From: Verrucomicrobiia bacterium
GTDB taxonomy: Bacteria; Verrucomicrobiota; Verrucomicrobiia; Opitutales; Opitutaceae
Assembly: GCA_011525695.1 (NCBI GenBank)
Contig: WYBX01000064.1
Coordinates: 1-37,664, forward strand
Reading direction: 5' to 3'
DNA: 37,664 nucleotides
In this document: positions 33,619 to 37,664 of the stretch, in pieces
How positions within the stretch are numbered: the first letter of the stretch is position 1
How the letters are laid out: each line of letters begins with the position of its first letter
Made by a program: the position numbers and the translations under genes
The notes under the pieces: model-generated
The model's input: only the letters and a program-made list of their open reading frames with translations
The model's database searches: none
Told to the model about the DNA's origin: nothing

Positions 33619-35287
33619 AGCCGAGTTTCTCCGCCAGCCCTTCACGCAGCATGGCGAGGGCATGTTCCCGCGTCCGTGCCAGCTCGTGCGCCTCCTCGAG
33701 GTTGATCTCGCGAAAACGCACGGTATCTCCCGGCCGCAGCTGCGCCACGAGCGGCTGGTCGGCACTGACGACATGAGCAATTTGCGGATAACCCCCGATT
33801 GTCTGGGCGTCTGCCAGCACGACAATGGGCTGTCCGTCGGGCGGAACCTGGATTGTGCCCGGGGCCACCGGCACCGAGAGCAGGTCTGCCGTCGAGCCCC
33901 GCTCCAACCGCCCGCCGCGGAACCGGACTCCCATCCGATCGAGCTGCGGAGTCACGGTGAACGTCCCTTCGCAAATCGTCTGTTCGAATTCACCTGCGTG
34001 AGCTCCTTTGACCACCCGCAATTCCGGCGAGTTGCTGTAGGCCGGCAGGATTCGCTCATCGATGTGCCAGTGGCCCGATACGCGGCGCCGCACGGCCGGA
34101 ACCGGCAGCCAATCCCCGTCGTGCAGCAACCGGCCCGAGAGTCCGCCGAAGCCGGCACGCACATGGGTGCTGCGGCTGCCAAGGACCGGATCGACTTCAA
34201 TCCCGCCAGCGATCGCGAGGTAGCCGCGAAAGCCCGCCTGGGCCATGCCGATCTTGAGCCGCGTCCCACTCGCCAGGTGCAGCGGCTGCCAGCGGGGAAT
34301 TCCGCTGAATTCCGCCCCGCCAAACGCAACCAGGGTGTCGTGATGGAAAACCAGCTCCGGTCCGACCAGCGTGAATTCGAGTCCTGCGGCTCCGTCCGGG
34401 TTACCCACGAGCAGGTTCGCCACGCGCAAGGCGATCGCGTCCGCACCACCGCCCACCGCGACCCCCGCTGAACGATAGCCATGCCGGCCAAGGTCCTGCA
34501 CCGTCGTGAACATCCCCGCGCGCACCACCTCGATGCCCGCCGATCCACGGCCGGCCCTGTCGCTATGAGCGCTTCCCGCCGTCGCCGGGGCTCGGGCTGC
34601 AGCTTCAGCACGGTTGGATAGTTCCAGAAATTCCCCGGCGGTGATCGGCTGGAACCGGACCCGATCGCCCACCTGCAGCCAAGCCGGTTCCTTCCGGAAA
34701 GGATCGAACAGCCGCAGCGGGGTGCGACCAATCACCTGCCACCCGCCCGGGGTGGCCACAGGATAGATTCCGGTCTGCGCTCCGCCGATTCCAACCGAGC
34801 CGGCCTCCACCCGTGCGCGGGGCGTGGCCCGGCGCGGCGTCACCAGGTTCGCGGGCAATCCGCCGAGATACGGGAATCCCGGCGCAAATCCGATCGCATG
34901 GACCAGGTAGTCCGCACCGCTGTGCAATGCGATTACCTCCGCGGCCGACAAGCCGTGTTGCCCGCCGACGATCTCCAGGTCCGGTCCGTATTCGCCACCG
35001 TAATGAGTCGGAACATCCACGTGGCGGCCCACCGCCGTCACCGCCGAATCGTCGGCTCGCACCACCCACGCCGCCAGCTCGCGGCAGAACGCGGGAAAAT
35101 CACCCAGGTGGGCGGGATCATAATACACCGCCACCTGCGCGTAGGCCGGCACGATGTCCCGCACGCCAGCCGGGCAATCGGTGGTGAGATCGGCGACCAG
35201 TGCCCGGACGCGTGACGCAGTCGCCTCCTCGATCGAATTGCCCAATTCAATCACGACGGCGGAATCTCCGAGCGGCGTGAGCCTCAT
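33617..35287 (-). CDS. pxpB/pxpC: Fused 5-oxoprolinase subunits PxpB and PxpC
   Basis: This 556-residue protein joins two subunits that are separate in E. coli. Residues 1-225 are PxpB (KipI-type): RLTPLGDSAVVIELG at the start, then HAIGFAPGFPYLGGLP (130-145) and GSVGIGGAQTGIYPVATPGGW (163-183). After an Ala/Arg-rich linker (226-250), residues 251-556 are PxpC (KipA, biotin-dependent carboxyltransferase-like), with VVRAGMFTTVQDLGRHGYR and, near the end, ADAQTIGGYPQIAHV. Together with PxpA it forms 5-oxoprolinase. The frame continues to 35389, but the ATG at 35287 starts the conserved PxpB sequence. The fusion enforces a 1:1 ratio; similar fused forms exist in other bacteria. Confidence 0.93.
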   Translation of the reverse strand: MRLTPLGDSAVVIELGNSIEEATASRVRALVADLTTDCPAGVRDIVPAYAQVAVYYDPAHLGDFPAFCRELAAWVVRADDSAVTAVGRHVDVPTHYGGEYGPDLEIVGGQHGLSAAEVIALHSGADYLVHAIGFAPGFPYLGGLPANLVTPRRATPRARVEAGSVGIGGAQTGIYPVATPGGWQVIGRTPLRLFDPFRKEPAWLQVGDRVRFQPITAGEFLELSNRAEAAARAPATAGSAHSDRAGRGSAGIEVVRAGMFTTVQDLGRHGYRSAGVAVGGGADAIALRVANLLVGNPDGAAGLEFTLVGPELVFHHDTLVAFGGAEFSGIPRWQPLHLASGTRLKIGMAQAGFRGYLAIAGGIEVDPVLGSRSTHVRAGFGGLSGRLLHDGDWLPVPAVRRRVSGHWHIDERILPAYSNSPELRVVKGAHAGEFEQTICEGTFTVTPQLDRMGVRFRGGRLERGSTADLLSVPVAPGTIQVPPDGQPIVVLADAQTIGGYPQIAHVVSADQPLVAQLRPGDTVRFREINLEEAHELARTREHALAMLREGLAEKLG

Positions 35288-35515
35288 CCAGCCATTGATC
35301 CACGGCCGCGCCGCTGCCGCAAAGGAAAAACCCCGGCAATCACCAGGAGGCGGCGCCCCCGCCGCGTGCAACCAACCAGGGACGTCCAATCCCCGACCTT
35401 ACGGCATTGCGCCACCGGCGGAATACTCCTTCGCGGCTTGCACCCGAATCGCGTTCAGCCTCATTTGACCCTTCCTTCCGCCGATCGCCGGCCGCACCCA
35501 CGCCCTGTTCCCTGC

Positions 35516-37471
35516 ATGAAGAAAATCATCCCGCTCCTCATTGTCCTCCTTGGCGTCGCCCTGGTGGCGAAGGCTTTGCGGCCGCCGCGCAACTCCGGGG
35601 AATTCGATCTGGTGGGATTCGGCCAGCTGCCCGTGCTCGCGAACGGCCGGATTAAACCGCTCGACACCGTCGCGCGCAGTTCCCTGCTCCAACTGCAGGG
35701 ACGGCAGCGCGTCAGTTCGCCAACGGAGGGCACCTTCGTCGAATCGCCGACCGAGTGGCTGCTCGACGTGGCCTTCCGGCCGGAAAAGGCCGACACCTAT
35801 CCCACCTTTGCCATCGATCATCCGGATGTCCTGGCGCTCATCGGCAAGACCGAGGCCGATCTGAAGATCAACTACACCAGCGGGCTGAAGCAGTTCTTTG
35901 CGGTGCTCGGTTTTCTCCCCGGCCATCATCGGCGGTTTTCCTTCAATGATCTCAAACCGCACCTCGGGCTCATCCAGGACCAGGCCCGGCTTGCCGATCA
36001 GGTGGAGGCGACCGCCCGCAATGCCTTCCAGCGCGGCATCCTGCAGCTCTATGCCAACCTGCATCAGTACCAGCGACTGCGGCACTCGTTCGTGATGCCT
36101 GGCCGGCCCGACTTTCTCGGCGATCTGCTCCGGTTTCAGGATCAGGTGGCCGCCGGCGTGGCGGCCGTCCGGGCGAAGCAGGCGGGAGAGCCGCACGACG
36201 AGGCGGCAGTGAAGGCGATGACGGATATGGGCGAAATGTTCATCGTGCTGGCGGAAACCACCAACCTGCTGGTGGTGCCGCCGGAGCCCTCGGCCGAGGA
36301 TCAGGCCGCATGGAAGCCGATGGGCGGCGCACTGCTGGACAGCTTCCGTACCGGCCGGGTGGATTCAAGCGCCCTCGCCTATGCGGGAATCGCGCATGCC
36401 TGGGTGAACCAGCGCTCGGAACCGTTCAACAAGATCATCGAGCTCTTCCGGGCCGACCTGGCCAAGCGCTTCTCGCCCGAACTCCGGAAGAGCGACGCCG
36501 AGGCCCGCTTCAATGCCGCCGAGCCGTTCTATGTCAGCATGACCCTGTACGCGCTGGCATTCTTCACCGGAATTTTTGCGTGGTTGATGTGGCCGGCGAC
36601 GCTGGGCCGGGCGGCGTTCTGGCTCGTCGCGCTTTCCTGGATCATTTCCACCATTGGCATTGGCACCCGGATGTGGCTCGAAGGCCGGCCGCCGGTCACG
36701 AATCTCTATTCCTCGGCCCTGTTCGTCGGCTGGGGAGCCGCCGGGCTCTGCCTGATTCTCGAGGCGTTCTACAAGAATGCAATCGGCAGCGTCGCCGCCA
36801 GCGTCATCGGCTTCGCCACTTTGCTGATCGCCCATCACCTGTCACTGCAGGGTGACACGCTCGAGATGATGCGGGCGGTGCTCGACTCCAATTTCTGGCT
36901 GGCCACACATGTCGTGGTCGTGACGGCCGGCTACTCCGCGACGTTTCTGGCCGGATTCCTGGCCATCATCTACATTTTCCGTGGAATCTTCACGCGTTCG
37001 CTCGATCGCGTGACGGCGGATTCACTCGCCCGGATGGTGTATGGGATCATCTGTTTCGCGACGCTGTTCAGCTTTGTGGGAACGGTGCTCGGGGGAATCT
37101 GGGCGGACCAGTCCTGGGGCCGGTTCTGGGGCTGGGATCCCAAGGAAAACGGCGCGCTGCTGATCGTCATGTGGAACGCGCTGATCCTGCATGCCCGCTG
37201 GGGCGGCATGATCAAGCAACGGGGCCTGATGGCCATGGCGGTGTTTGGCAACGTGGTCACGAGTTGGAGCTGGTTTGGCACGAACATGCTCGGCGTCGGG
37301 CTGCACAGCTACGGTTTCACCGATTCGGCATTCATGGCGCTCTCCGGTTTCGTGGCCTCGCAACTCGCCATCATCGGGCTCACGCGCCTGCCACTCGAAA
37401 AGTGGCGGAGTTTCCGCCACGTGCCGAACCCGCCGCCGGCCAGGCTGGAAACGCTGACCGTGGAAGGGTGA
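35516..37471 (+). CDS. ccsA: Cytochrome c biogenesis protein CcsA
   Basis: This 651-residue protein is the haem-handling CcsA of system II cytochrome c maturation. One N-terminal helix (about 4-21) is followed by a periplasmic segment of some 310 residues that contains LPVLANGRIKPLDTVAR near 38-54. From about 340 there are multiple helices. The WWD haem-binding motif is WGRFWGWDPKE at 534-544, with nearby conserved histidines in IAHHLSLQ, ATHVVVV and LHSYGF. The substrate is haem, delivered to apocytochrome outside the membrane. The long N-terminal part, absent from chloroplast CcsA, may stand in for part of ResB/CcsB. The ATG at 35516 directly precedes the first helix. It is divergent from pxpBC. 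Confidence 0.93.
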   Translation: MKKIIPLLIVLLGVALVAKALRPPRNSGEFDLVGFGQLPVLANGRIKPLDTVARSSLLQLQGRQRVSSPTEGTFVESPTEWLLDVAFRPEKADTYPTFAIDHPDVLALIGKTEADLKINYTSGLKQFFAVLGFLPGHHRRFSFNDLKPHLGLIQDQARLADQVEATARNAFQRGILQLYANLHQYQRLRHSFVMPGRPDFLGDLLRFQDQVAAGVAAVRAKQAGEPHDEAAVKAMTDMGEMFIVLAETTNLLVVPPEPSAEDQAAWKPMGGALLDSFRTGRVDSSALAYAGIAHAWVNQRSEPFNKIIELFRADLAKRFSPELRKSDAEARFNAAEPFYVSMTLYALAFFTGIFAWLMWPATLGRAAFWLVALSWIISTIGIGTRMWLEGRPPVTNLYSSALFVGWGAAGLCLILEAFYKNAIGSVAASVIGFATLLIAHHLSLQGDTLEMMRAVLDSNFWLATHVVVVTAGYSATFLAGFLAIIYIFRGIFTRSLDRVTADSLARMVYGIICFATLFSFVGTVLGGIWADQSWGRFWGWDPKENGALLIVMWNALILHARWGGMIKQRGLMAMAVFGNVVTSWSWFGTNMLGVGLHSYGFTDSAFMALSGFVASQLAIIGLTRLPLEKWRSFRHVPNPPPARLETLTVEG

Positions 37472-37506
37472 GTTTCGATTCTGATTCCAGAATTCGAGGT
37501 CCTATT

Positions 37507-37535
37507 CATGGAGGGCCGTGCTCCGTCACGGCCAC
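37507..37535 (-). repeat. Extra copy of the hairpin element A
   Basis: CATGGAGGGCCGTGCTCCGT and the following bases are the exact reverse complement of element A at 1586-1614, 36 kb away. It lies 36 bp after the ccsA stop, so it could also end that transcript. Confidence 0.85.
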
Positions 37536-37554
37536 AACCTTCCGAACTTCGTAA

Positions 37555-37664
37555 ATGATAGGGGTAGGAGTGGCGGGGTTAGCGCCACCCCTCCCTCCGA
37601 ACCGGACGGGCGGATTTCCCGCATCCGGCTCTCCAGTCAGTGGTTTCTCAGCGAGACTAACCAT
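37555..37664 (-). mobile_element. 3' end of a group II intron (domains V and VI), truncated by window
   Basis: On the minus strand, 37631-37599 reads GAGCCGGATGCGGG, then AAATCCGCCCGTCCGGTTC. This fits domain V: an 8-bp lower stem with a G-U pair in the AGC triad, a short bulge, and an upper stem GCGG/CCGC with a GAAA-type loop. Next, GGGGTGGCG and CGCCACTCC form the domain VI stem, followed by TACCCCTAT with a candidate branch A. The intron 3' boundary is near 37555-37560; the rest, including any reverse transcriptase gene, lies beyond the right edge. Confidence 0.75.

Overview
The window is a GC-rich bacterial chromosome segment with 24 confident protein genes, a few doubtful ones, one decayed gene and an unusual density of small hairpin repeats. 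The gene content suggests an Opitutaceae-like member of the Verrucomicrobiota: a double-length UvrA, a ThrRS without the TGS domain, a CcsA with a large periplasmic N-terminus, a sulfatase, a GH43 remnant, and weak Shine-Dalgarno sequences. This placement is inference; no rRNA or tRNA is present to test it.

Layout. 1-2050: a beta-CASP metallo-beta-lactamase nuclease, then a 460-bp tandem array of hairpin repeats. 2048-4673 (minus): dinB, an FmdB-like protein and an inositol-monophosphatase-family gene, probably one operon. 4674-7356: a possible 25-residue membrane peptide, YebC, a flavin reductase-like protein and a Tat-exported ADP-ribose/CDP-alcohol diphosphatase-like phosphoesterase. 7441-8800: a REP-associated transposase (RAYT) between inverted clusters of a 30-bp-period repeat. 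8854-10436: a small four-helix membrane protein and a GT4 glycosyltransferase. 10736-16654: a 1972-residue tandem UvrA with four ABC ATPase sites. 16655-18804: a repeat cluster, two overlapping receiver-only response regulators and an ankyrin protein built from exact 33-residue units. 18841-22982: a decayed GH43-like gene, a Tat-secreted protein of unknown function, a sulfatase and a membrane protein. 23053-24958: hemB (metal site lacking cysteines) and a GNAT acetyltransferase. 25063-28819 (minus): a creB-creC-creD locus with four TTCA(T/C) half-sites at exact 11-bp spacing before creD. 29097-32671: cysS, a small opposed hypothetical gene and thrS. 32740-35287 (minus): 5-oxoprolinase as PxpA plus a PxpB-PxpC fusion. 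35516-37471: ccsA. 37555-37664: the 3' end (domains V and VI) of a group II intron on the minus strand, running off the window.

The coherent functional units are CreBC/CreD (envelope-stress two-component system and its classical target), PxpA/PxpBC (5-oxoproline recycling), dinB with its downstream partners, and the two receiver proteins that may act as one relay. Many gaps carry palindromic repeats of at least five distinct families. One family recurs at both ends of the window and shows compensatory stem changes. The most notable points are the CreB-type operator array, the covarying hairpin array, the RAYT with its own repeats, the four-site UvrA, the ankyrin variant and the GH43 fossil.
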